Of a stretch of DNA of 64,000 bases, positions 42,758 to 50,743 are shown piece after piece; position 1 is the stretch's first letter, and every line of letters begins with the position of its first letter. The stretch spans positions 88,346-152,345 of the forward strand of contig JAFZLA010000010.1 in assembly GCA_017551705.1 (NCBI GenBank), read 5' to 3'. A program made the translations under genes and the position numbers. Origin of the DNA: Treponema sp. GTDB lineage: Bacteria > Spirochaetota > Spirochaetia > Treponematales > Treponemataceae. The notes beneath the pieces were generated by a model. The model had not been told where the DNA came from, searched no databases, and saw only the letters and a list, made by a program, of their open reading frames with translations.

Positions 42758-43600
42758 TCACTCTATCGAATCAATTGTCTGCAAAGTCTTGTTGATGTTG
42801 TCGGAGTTTTTTATCATGTCCGAAAGCTCGGGATACTTCTTTAATGTCTCTCCAAGGCTTTCCATCTTTTGCATAGTCGTCTTAAAGCGGGAACTTTCCT
42901 CCGCCTCTTTTTGGGCGTTCTTTGCCGCGCTTTCGCTTAAGGCCTTGGCGTATTGCTCGTAAGAGGCGGCCGCTTTTTTGTAAAGCGCAAAGTCAGGAAC
43001 CATAAACTTTTTTAGAGTAACAGACTGAATCTCCGCCCCGCCCTTTTGCGCCGAAGAATACTCTTTGGCGGCGTCTTGCGCGACGGCCTGGGCCTTTTCA
43101 AAATCAGTTCCTTGCTCGGAAAGGGCGGCCGCAAGAATTTTTTGCGCGGCTACGCTTGCAAAATCTTCGGCGCGGCGTTCCAAAAGCGCGTTGAGGTCGT
43201 CTTGGCTTTGAATCTCTCCCGCCTTTAAAAGGCCGGAGATTTGTTCCAAAGAAATTTTTGCGTCGATTGAAAAGTCGAACGAATATGAAAAGTCGGCCTC
43301 GCCGTTGAACACTTTTGAGTATTCCTTTCCGCTTGGCAAAAGGCCGCTTGCGCTCTTTTGAAAGTTCAATGTTTTTGGAGAAAAGTTCACCACGCGGGCG
43401 TTTGTAGGAAGCAAGAATTCCCAAGACCAAGAAAACTTGTCGTGGGTCACTGGATTTGGATTGACTCCGCCTGTCTTGGAAACTACGATTCCGACATTTC
43501 CTGATTCAACTTTGAACTGAGTCCAACCTGTATAAAAAACATAGCCGCCAAAAGCGAGCAAAATGACGAGACACAAAAAAAACGACGTTCTTTTTTTCAT
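42758..43600 (-). CDS. SPFH/Band 7-like membrane-anchored protein
   Basis: The 280-residue protein has a single N-terminal helix (about residues 6-25) and an SPFH-like domain: V-SG-VGIVVSKTGG---P-----F, F-Y-FDFSIDAKISLEQISGLL and an Ala/Glu-rich amphipathic helix (about 130-230) with YKKAAASYEQYAKALSESAAK. Band 7 proteins oligomerise at membranes and often modulate FtsH-like proteases or lipid domains. Partners are not visible here. The ATG at 43600 is chosen; the frame is open to 43636 but that part overlaps the divergent promoter. It lies 23 bp upstream of aroH. Confidence 0.75.
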   Translation of the reverse strand: MKKRTSFFLCLVILLAFGGYVFYTGWTQFKVESGNVGIVVSKTGGVNPNPVTHDKFSWSWEFLLPTNARVVNFSPKTLNFQKSASGLLPSGKEYSKVFNGEADFSYSFDFSIDAKISLEQISGLLKAGEIQSQDDLNALLERRAEDFASVAAQKILAAALSEQGTDFEKAQAVAQDAAKEYSSAQKGGAEIQSVTLKKFMVPDFALYKKAAASYEQYAKALSESAAKNAQKEAEESSRFKTTMQKMESLGETLKKYPELSDMIKNSDNINKTLQTIDSIE

Positions 43601-43601
43601 A

Positions 43602-43630
43602 TTGAAATTATAATGGAAATGCGGTATAAA
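43602..43630 (+). promoter_or_regulatory. Sigma-70 promoter of the small membrane protein gene, predicted leaderless
   Basis: TTGAAA (43602-43607), 17-nt spacer, TATAAA (43625-43630), then 7 nt to the ATG at 43638 with no ribosome binding site. A TATAAT at 43609-43614 may serve another start. Confidence 0.6.
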
Positions 43631-43637
43631 ATTCAAG

Positions 43638-44009
43638 ATGCAAATAAAACTTTCAAAAGTCCGGCTGGCCCCCTTTGTCTACTTGATGCAAAAAATCTTT
43701 TTCCGCATGGCAGTCTTTTCTTTTATGCTGGTTGTTTCTTTGGCGCTTTTGTATATCGCCGGCAACACGCAGGAATTTTTGGACAAAAGCCAAGCCTTTA
43801 TTTTGCAGAGCCTTATTTATTTGTCGATTACCTTGATTTTTGCCGCCATTTTGGCAACAATATTTATGGTCTTGGACTCTATTTTGTCAAAATTTACGTT
43901 CACAAAAAAGATAATCACGCTAGTTTTCTATATAATTTGCATAATCCTTTCGCTTGCGATTGTCCTTTCGGCTCGAACTGTCCTAGTTTTGGCGGAAGGA
44001 ACTGTATAA
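43638..44009 (+). CDS. Small four-helix-type membrane protein of unknown function
   Basis: The 123-residue protein is almost entirely hydrophobic, with three or four membrane segments (about residues 20-43, 56-84 and 92-118). It has no recognised motif. It is transcribed divergently from the SPFH gene and overlaps the convergent cca gene by 27 bp at its 3' end. Reality is supported by a well-spaced promoter directly upstream and by the hydrophobic pattern, but no family is recognised. Confidence 0.6.
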   Translation: MQIKLSKVRLAPFVYLMQKIFFRMAVFSFMLVVSLALLYIAGNTQEFLDKSQAFILQSLIYLSITLIFAAILATIFMVLDSILSKFTFTKKIITLVFYIICIILSLAIVLSARTVLVLAEGTV

Positions 44010-45392
44010 ATTCTTTGCAAGCCCCAAAAGCGCGTCGCGGCTGTTCATCGAAGGGTCGTCAGTGACCGTCTCGAACAACTCCTTTAAAATCGCGCCAAGC
44101 GTTTTTCCGGCGGGGATTCCTGCCGCAATCAAGTCGTCTCCGCCAACCGCCAAATCTTTTATGCCCATCGCGCTCTTTTGCTCCAAAACAGCCGCGACCC
44201 GCTCTTGCAATTCCAAAAGCTTTCCGCAAACAGCAGAATCGTGCAAGCGGACTGCAACCTTATGCATTCCGTAAATGTCGGCCAAGCGCAAGTCAAAGAG
44301 AGAATCTATGTTTTGGGCGCCAACCCGCTGGACAAAACGGCGGACGGCGGCGTCGGACCAAGAGCCTTCGTAATTGAACATGTGCTCCTTTATTAGGTGG
44401 CAAACCGAATCGATTTGAGCGTTTGAAAATTTTAAGCGCGTCAAGATTTGGCGAGCCATTTTGGCTCCAAGCGCGTCGTGGTTATAGAAAGTAATTTTTC
44501 CGTCATTTTGGCCTTTGACCGCAGGCTTAGCCACGTCGTGCAAGAGCGCGGCCAGGCGGAGAATGAGAAGGCGGTCCGCCGAGTTTTGTTCGTCGCGCAA
44601 AACCGCTCCGTCGCAAGCGTAAAAGTTGTGGTCCAAAACGTCAAAGTCATGAAAGCCGCGCTCGTCGCTTTGAACGCAGCCCCGGCCTTGCAAAAGTTCC
44701 GGAACAAAAATTTTTAAGATGCCGCTTTGCTCCAAAAGCCTAAGGCCAACGGACGGAACTGGCGACAAAAGAATTTTGCAAAGCTCGTCCCTAAAGCGCT
44801 CGGCGGAGATTTTCGCCACGTTTCCCAAAGTCTCGGCGTTCAATATGTCGTCGTAAGTGCTTTGTTCTATCTTAAAGCCAAGCTGCGAGGCAAAGCGGAC
44901 TGCGCGCACGGGACGCAGGCCGTCTTCCATAAAGCGTTCGTGGGGAACGCCGACTGTGCGGATTACGCGCGCCTTGATGTCGTCGCGGCCGCCGTAGGGG
45001 TCGACAATCGAACCGTCCTTTAGGTTTGCGGCCATCGCGTTCATCGTAAAATCGCGGCGGCTAAGGTCTTCTTCTATGCGGCCGGCGTATTCCACCTTGT
45101 CGGGATGGCGGCCGTCGGAGTAATCGCTTTCGGTGCGGAAGGTGGTCACCTCAATCGCTTGCTTCATAAAGTGAACGGTGACAGTTCCGTGCTTGATTCC
45201 CGTGGGAATGACGCGGCGGAAAATTTTCATAACTTCTTCGGGCCGCGCGTTTGTGGCAACGTCCCAGTCGTGGGCGCCCTTCCCCATTATCTCGTCGCGC
45301 ACCGCCCCTCCCACAAGGTAAGCCTTGTAGCCCGCGCCTTCAAAGAGAGAATTCATTTTTTGCAGTTCGTAGGGAATCTTTATTTTTTGCAT
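43983..45392 (-). CDS. cca: CCA tRNA nucleotidyltransferase / poly(A) polymerase family with HD domain
   Basis: A 469-residue class II nucleotidyltransferase: GGAVRD (28-33), metal-binding D42 and D44 in HDWDVATNA, RRDFTMNAMA and the RAVRFASQLGFK motif of the neck. An HD domain follows (LAALLHDVAKP, about residues 285-295). CCA enzymes add or repair the 3' CCA of tRNAs. This is consistent with the tRNA-Leu nearby, whose gene lacks an encoded CCA. A poly(A) polymerase role cannot be excluded. The ATG at 45392 is preferred over the open frame to 45452, which would run across the divergent promoter. Confidence 0.9.
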   Translation of the reverse strand: MQKIKIPYELQKMNSLFEGAGYKAYLVGGAVRDEIMGKGAHDWDVATNARPEEVMKIFRRVIPTGIKHGTVTVHFMKQAIEVTTFRTESDYSDGRHPDKVEYAGRIEEDLSRRDFTMNAMAANLKDGSIVDPYGGRDDIKARVIRTVGVPHERFMEDGLRPVRAVRFASQLGFKIEQSTYDDILNAETLGNVAKISAERFRDELCKILLSPVPSVGLRLLEQSGILKIFVPELLQGRGCVQSDERGFHDFDVLDHNFYACDGAVLRDEQNSADRLLILRLAALLHDVAKPAVKGQNDGKITFYNHDALGAKMARQILTRLKFSNAQIDSVCHLIKEHMFNYEGSWSDAAVRRFVQRVGAQNIDSLFDLRLADIYGMHKVAVRLHDSAVCGKLLELQERVAAVLEQKSAMGIKDLAVGGDDLIAAGIPAGKTLGAILKELFETVTDDPSMNSRDALLGLAKNLYSSFRQN

Positions 45393-45414
45393 AAACTTTT
45401 CCGCAAGGACACTA

Positions 45415-45443
45415 TACCATATTTTTTGTTTTTGCGCTAGAAT
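45415..45443 (+). promoter_or_regulatory. Candidate promoter of the thiamine pyrophosphokinase gene, predicted leaderless
   Basis: TAGAAT (45438-45443) lies 7 nt before the ATG at 45451; the -35 (TACCAT, 45415-45420) is poor but spaced by 17 nt. No ribosome binding site is present. Confidence 0.4.
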
Positions 45444-45450
45444 TGCGACC

Positions 45451-46185
45451 ATGAAGATTCTTGTCTTTACAGGCGGAGAGGCGCCGGAGCCAAAAGCCGC
45501 TCAGGGCTTTTGGCAAAAGTTTTTGGGAGAACAAAAAAAGCCCGACTTTGTTGTGGCCGCGGACTCGGGCCTGGAAAGTTTGCGAACATATCAAGACCAT
45601 TACGGCAATCTCTTTGACTTTTCTCCGAACCTAATTGTTGGCGACTTTGATTCCCTGAGCGACAAGAAAATTTTGGACGGCTACGACGCCCGCCTTGTGG
45701 AACGCTCCCCTTCCTACAAAGATTTGACCGACACCGAGCTTGCCCTGACCCGCGCGCATGAATTTGCGCAAGGCCAAGCGCAAAAGCAAAAGGCTTTCAT
45801 CACCTTAATTGGCGGCGCGGGCGGCTTGAGGACCGACCACTTTTTGGCAATCTACAACTTGTTTGGAACACCCCTAGCCCCAGACGCTTGGATTTGCGGC
45901 CAGCAGATTTTTTACAAAGCCCAAAAAGAGTCGTTTGAAATAAGCGGCCTTAAGCCTGGCGACACAATCTCAATCGCCCGCGCCTTTGGCAAAAACAGCG
46001 GCGGCAAAATCCGCTCGCAAGGCTTGGAATGGGAAAGCCGCGTCTTTAGAAAAAGCGGAATGCCCAGCGTTAGCAACACAATAAAAGAAGAATTCGCCCG
46101 CGAAGGCCGGCCTGTCAAGATAGATTTTTTGCGAGGAAGTTTTGTCTTGATTTTGCCGCTTTGGGCGGACGTCAAAAAAAAATAG
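45451..46185 (+). CDS. Thiamine pyrophosphokinase
   Basis: The 244-residue protein has the TPK fold: ADSGLESL (about residues 38), IVGDFDSLSD (about 63-72), then KDLTDTELAL (about 89-98, metal/ATP site) and GGAGGLRTDHFLAI (about 119). It transfers pyrophosphate from ATP to thiamine to give the cofactor TPP. No TPP riboswitch is visible; the start codon is only 7 nt from a -10 box. A bidirectional hairpin follows the stop codon. Confidence 0.85.
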   Translation: MKILVFTGGEAPEPKAAQGFWQKFLGEQKKPDFVVAADSGLESLRTYQDHYGNLFDFSPNLIVGDFDSLSDKKILDGYDARLVERSPSYKDLTDTELALTRAHEFAQGQAQKQKAFITLIGGAGGLRTDHFLAIYNLFGTPLAPDAWICGQQIFYKAQKESFEISGLKPGDTISIARAFGKNSGGKIRSQGLEWESRVFRKSGMPSVSNTIKEEFAREGRPVKIDFLRGSFVLILPLWADVKKK

Positions 46186-46203
46186 CCGCTAAAAGCGGCT
46201 TTC
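46174..46203 (-). terminator. Terminator of tRNA-Leu, shared with the convergent thiamine pyrophosphokinase gene
   Basis: Stem AGCCGCT/AGCGGCT (46184-46190 with 46194-46200). On the minus strand it is followed by a run of nine T after one A. On the plus strand TTTCTTT follows, so it may work both ways. Confidence 0.75.
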
Positions 46204-46205
46204 TT

Positions 46206-46289
46206 TACCCGGAGAGAGACTTGAACTCTCATAGAATTGCTTCCACTAGGACCTGAACCTAGCGCGTCTACCAATTTCGCCATCCGGGC
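46206..46289 (-). tRNA. tRNA-Leu (anticodon CAG)
   Basis: An 84-nt cloverleaf on the minus strand: acceptor GCCCGGA pairing with TCCGGGT (1-72 as G-U), a D arm with the G-G of TTGGTAGAC, anticodon stem CTAGG/CCTAG with loop TTCAGGT (CAG), a long variable arm as in class II tRNAs, and a T arm with TTCAAGT. The 3' CCA is not encoded. Its promoter and terminator are both recognisable, so it is a single-gene unit. Confidence 0.95.
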
Positions 46290-46299
46290 GCTTTTTGCA

Positions 46300-46328
46300 A
46301 TAATAAATTGTTTTGGCCTTTTGGTCAA
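46300..46328 (-). promoter_or_regulatory. Sigma-70 promoter of tRNA-Leu
   Basis: On the minus strand TTGACC (46328-46323), 17-nt spacer, TATTAT (46305-46300), 10 nt from the mature tRNA 5' end. The -35 begins 3 nt after repeat copy C. Confidence 0.75.
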
Positions 46329-46331
46329 TAA

Positions 46332-46400
46332 CCGCTCGTATTTATGAAAGCAAGACCATAAACGTTGTTTCGAGCGGGGTCACCGCGTCTTTCAGACGCT
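46332..46400 (-). repeat. 69-bp dispersed element, copy C
   Basis: Read on the minus strand it begins AGCGTCTG and ends TACGAGCGG, with the same two pairings as the other copies. Its first two bases are the last two of the TAG stop of the (d)CMP kinase gene, and its end is 3 nt from the tRNA-Leu -35 box. Confidence 0.88.
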
Positions 46401-46971
46401 ACGCCTGCGCGCGCTCCACCAACCCGCGCTTTTCTAGTTCTACCAAAATGTTCTCTACGATTTGCTCGGGAACGTTGACGGCGGTGTCAACCACAAGGTT
46501 CGCCACGCCGGCGTAGTCGTTGTTGTCGATGCCGTAAAGCTCCTTGTAGCGCCTTGTGTCCTCGCCGTCGCGCATTTTGGTAAAGGCTGTGATTTGGGCC
46601 AAGTCGCCGCCCTCGCGGTTGAGGATGCGCTTGGCGCGAAGCTCGTCGCTGGCCAACAAATAAATTTTTACGTCGGCCTCTTTAAGCATCCAAATGGCAA
46701 GGCGGCTTCCAAGAACGCAGGACTCTTTTTTGGCAAGCTCCACTTGGCGGGTGTCGACGGTCTTGTCGTAGGAGTCGTCGGTCTTGGCCGCTTCGATGAC
46801 CTCGGCCAGCGTCATGCCCTTTTCTTGGGCCAACTGCCTAAAGGTAAAGTTTATCAATTTTATTCCAAGAGTCTTTGCCAAGAGGCCGCTCACTGTCGTG
46901 TTTCCGCAGCCGCTCTTTCCGCTAATCGCGATTCTAAGTTCCTTTCCGTCCTTAATCTTCCATGCGTCCAT
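46399..46971 (-). CDS. Cytidylate kinase-like protein (archaeal-type, short form)
   Basis: The 190-residue P-loop kinase has GKSGCGNTTVSGLLA (about residues 17-31, Walker A variant), then LAQEKGMTLAEV, and the nucleoside-monophosphate site (ESCVLGSRLAIWML) followed by the lid (RAKRILNREGGD). This corresponds to the cytidylate kinase 2 type, converting (d)CMP to (d)CDP. Asn replaces Lys at the usual GK[ST] position in GCGNTT, which is normal for this type. GGAGG precedes the ATG at 46971. The TAG stop is formed with the first two bases of repeat copy C. It is the last gene of the flgF-flgG-flgJ-murC-yicC run. Confidence 0.85.
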   Translation of the reverse strand: MDAWKIKDGKELRIAISGKSGCGNTTVSGLLAKTLGIKLINFTFRQLAQEKGMTLAEVIEAAKTDDSYDKTVDTRQVELAKKESCVLGSRLAIWMLKEADVKIYLLASDELRAKRILNREGGDLAQITAFTKMRDGEDTRRYKELYGIDNNDYAGVANLVVDTAVNVPEQIVENILVELEKRGLVERAQA

Positions 46972-46979
46972 ATTTCCTC

Positions 46980-47861
46980 CTACTCTACATTCTTTGACTG
47001 CTCGCGGATGTTCTCGAGCGCGTCCTTTGCGTCGATGACCTTTTGGCCAACCTCGACAAATTGGTTTTTGCTTCCGATTGTGTTTATCTCGCGGTTGGCT
47101 TCCTGGCAAATAAAGTCAAGGCGCTTTCCGGGAGCGGGATTTTGCTCAATCTCTTTTCGCATCGCGGCCAAGTGGCTTTGCAAGCGAACGATTTCTTCGT
47201 TGATTGTATACTTGACCATCAGCGCGGCCACTTCGCTCATCACGCGGTTTTGGTCAACCTTGTCGCCAAGCAGTTCCTCAAAGCGCGCCAAAATTTGCTC
47301 GCGGAACTTTTGTTCCATTTGGGGCTGCCATTCCTTAAAGAAGGCGGCGCAGCTGTCCAGCGCGTCAAGCTTTTTTAGAAGATCAACCTTTAAGTTTTGG
47401 CCTTCGCGCGCGCGGTCGTCCAAAAAGGCTTTCATCGCCGCGTCAAACGTTGGCTGGATTTTGTTCCAGTATTTCTCTGCGTCGATGTCGCGCGAAAGGC
47501 TCAAAACGCCTTCCTGCCCTGTCACAAGCGACAGCGGAATCGCGCCGCCGCCCGTAAAGTTTTGGCTTCCCAAACAATCCGCGACGGATTTAATCGCGTC
47601 GTAGTAGGCCTTGGCCGCTCCCAAGTCTGCCGTTACCTTTGAGGCGGAATTGTTCTCGCGAACGCGAATGTTAAGATCAACTTTTCCGCGAGCGATTTTT
47701 TCGGACACGAGCTTGCGGATTTTCGCTTCCACCGGATTTAGGAACGGAGGAATGTTCACGCTCAAATCCAAAAAGCGGTTGTTTACGCTCTTAATCTCAA
47801 CGCTGATTTGCGCCGTTCCCGCAAGGTCTTCCTTGTAGGCATAGCCTGTCATGCTGTTCAT
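46980..47861 (-). CDS. YicC family endoribonuclease
   Basis: The 293-residue protein starts with the invariant MNSMTGYA and continues I--EIKSVNNRFLDLSVNIP (about residues 22-41). It ends with the conserved DUF1732 segment KRLDFICQEANREINTIGSKN. YicC proteins are metal-dependent endoribonucleases implicated in RNA decay; this is family knowledge. Its start overlaps the murC stop by 4 bp, and the kinase gene begins 8 bp after it. The YicC and cytidylate or guanylate kinase genes are neighbours in many bacteria. Confidence 0.9.
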   Translation of the reverse strand: MNSMTGYAYKEDLAGTAQISVEIKSVNNRFLDLSVNIPPFLNPVEAKIRKLVSEKIARGKVDLNIRVRENNSASKVTADLGAAKAYYDAIKSVADCLGSQNFTGGGAIPLSLVTGQEGVLSLSRDIDAEKYWNKIQPTFDAAMKAFLDDRAREGQNLKVDLLKKLDALDSCAAFFKEWQPQMEQKFREQILARFEELLGDKVDQNRVMSEVAALMVKYTINEEIVRLQSHLAAMRKEIEQNPAPGKRLDFICQEANREINTIGSKNQFVEVGQKVIDAKDALENIREQSKNVE

Positions 47862-49369
47862 AGCTTCTCCATAATCTTTTGCGCAACCTTCCAGTTGTCG
47901 CCCGCTCCCATCGTGACGAACAAATAGCCGCCCGGGAACTGGTCGCCCGCCTTTTGTCCAAGCAAGTCAGCGCCAAAAGCTGCGGCCTGGTCGAATTCTT
48001 CTTTGTAGTGAACGTCCTTGTGGAACTTGGAAGCCTCGTCGGCCAAAGTCTTTCCCGTTATGTTGGCCGCCGCGGGATTTTCGCGGGCGCTGGCGTAGAT
48101 TTTGTTCAGTATCACTGTGTCCGCCGAATCAAAGGACTGCGCGAACTCGGACAAAAGAGCGGCAGTGCGCGTGTATGTGTGGCTCATAAAGTCGACGATG
48201 ATTTTTTTTCCGCTGTAAAATTCTTTAAAGCCCGCAAGCGTCGTCTTGACCGCAGTTGGATGGTGGCCGTAGTCGTCGACAAAAACTATGTCGTCGCCAA
48301 AAGAGTTTTTGGCATGTCCTGTCACCTCGCTGCGGCGCTTTCCGCCCTCAAACTTTTCAAGGCCGGCCTTTATTTTTTCTACATAGTCGCTAGGGTTCTT
48401 GCCCGCGGCGCGCAAAAGACAGGCGCACAAGGCCGCCGCTCCGCAAGCGTCCAAAACTTCGTGCTTGCCCGGAAAGCGCAAAAAAGCCTCTCCCAAAAAG
48501 TTTATTGCAAAATTATTTTTTTGGTCGGCCACGCTCTTGTATTCCAAATGATAGTCGCCGTCGGCCTTTTGTCCGTAAGGAACAAGCGCGATGTCAGGCC
48601 TTTTTGAGGCGGCGATTCGCGCTGTCTCGGCGGCTCCCCCATCGTCGGCGCAATAGACCAACGTTCCGCCTTGGGGAAGCTTTAAAATGTAATCGACAAA
48701 GGCCGCCTGAATGTCGGCGAATGTCGGGTAATAGTCTTGGTGGTCGCTTTCTACGCTGGTGAGCAAAATGATTTTTGGGCAAAAGGACATGAAGTGCCGC
48801 TGGTATTCGCAAGTCTCGGCCACAAAGTATTTTTGCGCGGCCGAAGTCTGAGGCTTGCCGCCGTTCCCAGAAGCAAAAAGAGGCGACGTGTAGACGCATT
48901 TTTTGCCAAAGGAATTGATTACGCTGCCTGCCAATGCTTGCGCGGGCAAATCCAGCTGGCTTAAAATCGTTCCGACAATGCCTGTGGTGCTTGTCTTTCC
49001 GTGAACGCCGCAAACGCCCGCGCTAAAGGCCCGCTCCGAATAAGCGCCCAAGGCTTCGGTGTAAAGCGCGCAAGGAACGCCAAGACGCTGCGCGGCGATA
49101 AGGTCGGGATTTTGGTCCAGCTTGTAGGCGCTTGAGTAAATGACCAAACCTATGTCTTTTGTTATGTTCGACTGGCTAAAAGGAAGCGCGGTTATTCCCA
49201 GCGCGTCCAAAATTTCGTCTGTGTAAAAGCGCTCGCTTACGTCGCTTCCTGTGATAATGGCGCCGTTGTGATAAAGAATCTCCACAAACGCGGCCATGCC
49301 CGTTCCCTTTATTCCAACAAAATGAACGTGAAAGTTATGAAAGTCTTCTGGAAGTGAAATTTTCCCCAT
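47858..49369 (-). CDS. murC: UDP-N-acetylmuramate--L-alanine ligase
   Basis: The 503-residue Mur ligase adds the first amino acid of the peptidoglycan stem peptide. It has an N-terminal UDP-binding domain (HFVGIKGTGMAAF), the ATP P-loop GVHGKTSTTG (121-130, Lys125), the YFVAETCEYQRHFM region with the conserved Glu, and a C-terminal domain with DDYGHHPTAVKTTL. Length is slightly above the 460-480 average. It lies 19 bp after the flgJ gene, so cell-wall synthesis and flagellar rod assembly share a transcript. Confidence 0.93.
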   Translation of the reverse strand: MGKISLPEDFHNFHVHFVGIKGTGMAAFVEILYHNGAIITGSDVSERFYTDEILDALGITALPFSQSNITKDIGLVIYSSAYKLDQNPDLIAAQRLGVPCALYTEALGAYSERAFSAGVCGVHGKTSTTGIVGTILSQLDLPAQALAGSVINSFGKKCVYTSPLFASGNGGKPQTSAAQKYFVAETCEYQRHFMSFCPKIILLTSVESDHQDYYPTFADIQAAFVDYILKLPQGGTLVYCADDGGAAETARIAASKRPDIALVPYGQKADGDYHLEYKSVADQKNNFAINFLGEAFLRFPGKHEVLDACGAAALCACLLRAAGKNPSDYVEKIKAGLEKFEGGKRRSEVTGHAKNSFGDDIVFVDDYGHHPTAVKTTLAGFKEFYSGKKIIVDFMSHTYTRTAALLSEFAQSFDSADTVILNKIYASARENPAAANITGKTLADEASKFHKDVHYKEEFDQAAAFGADLLGQKAGDQFPGGYLFVTMGAGDNWKVAQKIMEKL

Positions 49370-49388
49370 GCGGGGAATTATACACCTT

Positions 49389-49895
49389 TTATCTTGCTAG
49401 TTCAAGATAAATCTGGTCGGCAAGGCCAAAGCCCGCGCCCTTGGTAAGGCTTGTGGTGTACTCGTCGTAGAGCATGTCCTGGTACATGGACTTGGCAAAA
49501 GAATCCTTTGTTGAAGACTGAACGGTCTTTCTCATAGAGTCGACCATCATCTTTACAAAGAAAGACTCAAGCTCCATCGACTTTTCGTAGAGCCTTGAAG
49601 TCTTGTCGATTTTTTTGTCGGAGGGGCGGACTCTTCCGTTGGCCGCGGCTCCCTGGGGAGCGGCGTTCTTGTCGGAAGCGCGCGTGAAGGTCTTGTCAAA
49701 GCCGGTCTTAAAGTCGCCGTTGAGCCGGCCTTCCTTTAGGACTTGCTCGGAAGAAATGTGGGAATAGTCGGCGGCCTCTTTTTGCTGGGCGGCCTTAAGA
49801 ATGTCGGCAAACTTTGACGACTGGTTTTTGTGCAGAGCGTTTTGAATCACAGCCGAGCTTTGCGTCATCGTTCCGATTTTATCTATTCCCGTCAT
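49389..49895 (-). CDS. flgJ: Flagellar rod-binding protein FlgJ, N-terminal type
   Basis: The 168-residue protein contains the rod-binding domain (about residues 95-165: SRLYEKSMELESFFVKMMVDSM...KSMYQDMLYDEYTTSLTKGAGFGLADQIY). The C-terminal muramidase domain of enterobacterial FlgJ is missing, as is usual in spirochaetes. It caps or scaffolds rod assembly in the periplasm. It is 24 bp downstream of flgG and belongs to the flgF-flgG-flgJ operon. Confidence 0.9.
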   Translation of the reverse strand: MTGIDKIGTMTQSSAVIQNALHKNQSSKFADILKAAQQKEAADYSHISSEQVLKEGRLNGDFKTGFDKTFTRASDKNAAPQGAAANGRVRPSDKKIDKTSRLYEKSMELESFFVKMMVDSMRKTVQSSTKDSFAKSMYQDMLYDEYTTSLTKGAGFGLADQIYLELAR

Positions 49896-49919
49896 ATTCT
49901 ATTCCTCCCCACCCTGTCG

Positions 49920-50714
49920 TTAGCGCTTAAGATTGGCAGCCGTGCTAAGCATGCTGTCGCTTGTCTGCACGGCCTTTGAGTTGAACTCGTAGGCGCGCTG
50001 GGCGACAATCATCTGAACCATTTCGTTGACTACGCTGACGTTTGACATTTCCAAAAACTTGTGCTTTACGATTCCCATTCCGTCCTGTCCGGGGCGGTTG
50101 GCTATCGGGTCGCCCGAAGCGTTTGTCACCTTGTACAAGCTGTCGCCCAAAGCCTTGAGGCCGCCCTCGTTGGGAAAGCGGTAAAGCTCGATTTGGCCGA
50201 CTTCTGTCGGAGTCGTTTCGCCGTTAACTTTTACTGTCACGCGGCCTGTGTCGCTGATTGTCAAAGTGTGGATGTCAAAACCTTCGGGCAAAATGATTTC
50301 GGGCTGGATGCGAAGGCCTTCGCTTGTAACAAGCTGGCCTGTCATGTCAACCTTGAGGGCGCCGTCGCGGGTGTAGGCGTAAGAGCCGTCGTACTGCTGA
50401 ACGCGCAAAAAGCCGTCGCCGACGATGGCAACGTCCGTGTCAACGCCCGTGGCCTGCAAAGAGCCCTGGCTGAATATTCTCTGTGTGGCGGCAAGCTTTA
50501 CGCCGGCGCCCTGCTGGATTCCTACCGGAGTCACTGTGTCTTCTGTGGCGGGAGTGCCCGACAACTTGAGGTTCTGGTAAATCAAGTCCTCAAACTCGGC
50601 GCGCTGCTGCTTGTAGCCGGTTGTGTTTACGTTTGAAAGGTTGTGCGAAATCGCGTCAATGTTGGCCTGCTGTCCGTTCATTCCTGTAGCGGCTGTCCAC
50701 AAACTTCTTACCAT
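49920..50714 (-). CDS. flgG: Flagellar distal rod protein FlgG
   Basis: 264 residues with the canonical N-terminal MVRSLWTAATGMNGQQANID...HNLSNVNTTGYKQ and C-terminal SNVSVVNEMVQMIVAQRAYEFNSKAV coiled-coil segments. The variable centre (about residues 80-200) contains FVIVGDGFLRV-like rod strands. FlgG builds the distal rod of the periplasmic flagellum. 29 bp separate it from flgF upstream. Confidence 0.96.
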   Translation of the reverse strand: MVRSLWTAATGMNGQQANIDAISHNLSNVNTTGYKQQRAEFEDLIYQNLKLSGTPATEDTVTPVGIQQGAGVKLAATQRIFSQGSLQATGVDTDVAIVGDGFLRVQQYDGSYAYTRDGALKVDMTGQLVTSEGLRIQPEIILPEGFDIHTLTISDTGRVTVKVNGETTPTEVGQIELYRFPNEGGLKALGDSLYKVTNASGDPIANRPGQDGMGIVKHKFLEMSNVSVVNEMVQMIVAQRAYEFNSKAVQTSDSMLSTAANLKR

Positions 50715-50743
50715 TTTTTATCTCCTATCGTTCCTTACAAAAA

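Noticed and set aside
45393..45450. Search for a TPP riboswitch before the thiamine pyrophosphokinase gene
   Set aside because: The gap to cca is only 58 bp and the -10 box is 7 nt from the ATG, so there is no room for one.
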